Positions 7,172-7,303 of a stretch of 7,303 nt of DNA are shown here, in pieces. The translations under genes and the position numbers were made by a program. The notes under the pieces are model-generated. The model ran no database searches. It saw only the letters and a program-made list of their open reading frames with translations, and was not told the origin of the DNA. Every line of letters starts with the position of its first letter. Within the stretch, counting starts at the first letter, position 1. This stretch comes from Chloroflexota bacterium (GTDB lineage: Bacteria > Chloroflexota > Dehalococcoidia > Lucifugimonadales > UBA3495), in NCBI GenBank assembly GCA_022562335.1, contig JADFPM010000135.1:1-7303 (forward strand), in the 5' to 3' direction.

Positions 7172-7303
7172 TCAGGCCGGCTCGCCACCGGCTGCTTGGT
7201 GTTCGGTCAGCGTCCCGTCCTGGCTTGCCACCACCACGCTCTGGATACCCTTGGACCGGGCGTAGGCCATGGCTTCATCCAGTGACAACCCGCAAACGTC
7301 CAG
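7172..7303 (-). CDS. C-terminal end of an incomplete gene, possibly HisZ/HisS-like
   Basis: Reading inward from the right edge on the minus strand gives 43 residues, beginning LDVCGLSLDEAMAYARSKGI, then a TGA at 7174-7172. The start lies outside the window. The order 'hydrophobic-D-x-x-G-x-S-L...A-x-x-Y-A-x-x-x-G-I-x-x-V-V-V' followed by an acidic-Gly turn resembles the end of the anticodon-binding domain of histidyl-tRNA synthetase-like proteins. It would therefore fit HisZ, the HisRS-like regulatory subunit of ATP phosphoribosyltransferase, or HisS. Position 25 bases before hisG on the same strand favours HisZ. The fragment is short, so the coding call is firm but the identity is tentative. 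Confidence 0.55.
   Translation of the reverse strand: MDVCGLSLDEAMAYARSKGIQSVVVASQDGTLTEHQAAGGEPA

Overview
The window is a GC-rich, densely packed bacterial segment dominated by a histidine-biosynthesis gene cluster on the minus strand. I judge the source to be most likely a Chloroflexota/Dehalococcoidia-type (SAR202-like) environmental bacterium. This rests on the combination of a hisG-hisD-hisC-hisB run, a cytoplasmic zinc-dependent phospholipase C-like protein inside it, a DUF2332 gene and an NHL beta-propeller gene. It is a family-level impression from memory, not a demonstrated assignment.

Layout. At the left edge (1-777, plus strand) lies the 3' part of an NHL-repeat beta-propeller gene whose true start is outside the window. 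A 95-base convergent junction with an inverted repeat and a short direct repeat separates it from everything else, which is all on the minus strand. Read in transcription order (right to left), the minus-strand genes are: the C-terminal tail of an incomplete gene (7303-7172) resembling the end of a HisS/HisZ-like anticodon-binding domain; hisG, long form with its own C-terminal regulatory domain (7146-6130); a 97-base gap with a short heptamer repeat; a zinc-dependent phospholipase C-family protein (6032-5265); hisD (5275-3938), whose GTG start overlaps the previous gene by 11 bases; a 178-base gap; hisC (3759-2659); hisB (TTG start at 2653, ending at 2015), whose ribosome-binding site lies inside the end of hisC; and a DUF2332 protein (1943-873).

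How they work together. HisG performs the first committed step (PRPP + ATP), HisB dehydrates imidazole glycerol phosphate, HisC transaminates imidazole acetol phosphate and HisD makes the final two oxidations to histidine. The genes hisI/hisE, hisA, hisH/hisF and the histidinol-phosphate phosphatase are not in the window and must lie elsewhere. The phospholipase-like and DUF2332 genes have no known role in histidine synthesis. Their placement and tight spacing suggest co-transcription only.

I found no tRNA or rRNA gene, CRISPR array, transposase or phage gene. No completely new system is evident. The most interesting points are a HisZ-like tail next to a long-form HisG, the metal-dependent hydrolase-like gene embedded in and overlapping the his operon, the heptamer repeat after hisG, and an altered metal-site neighbourhood in HisB.
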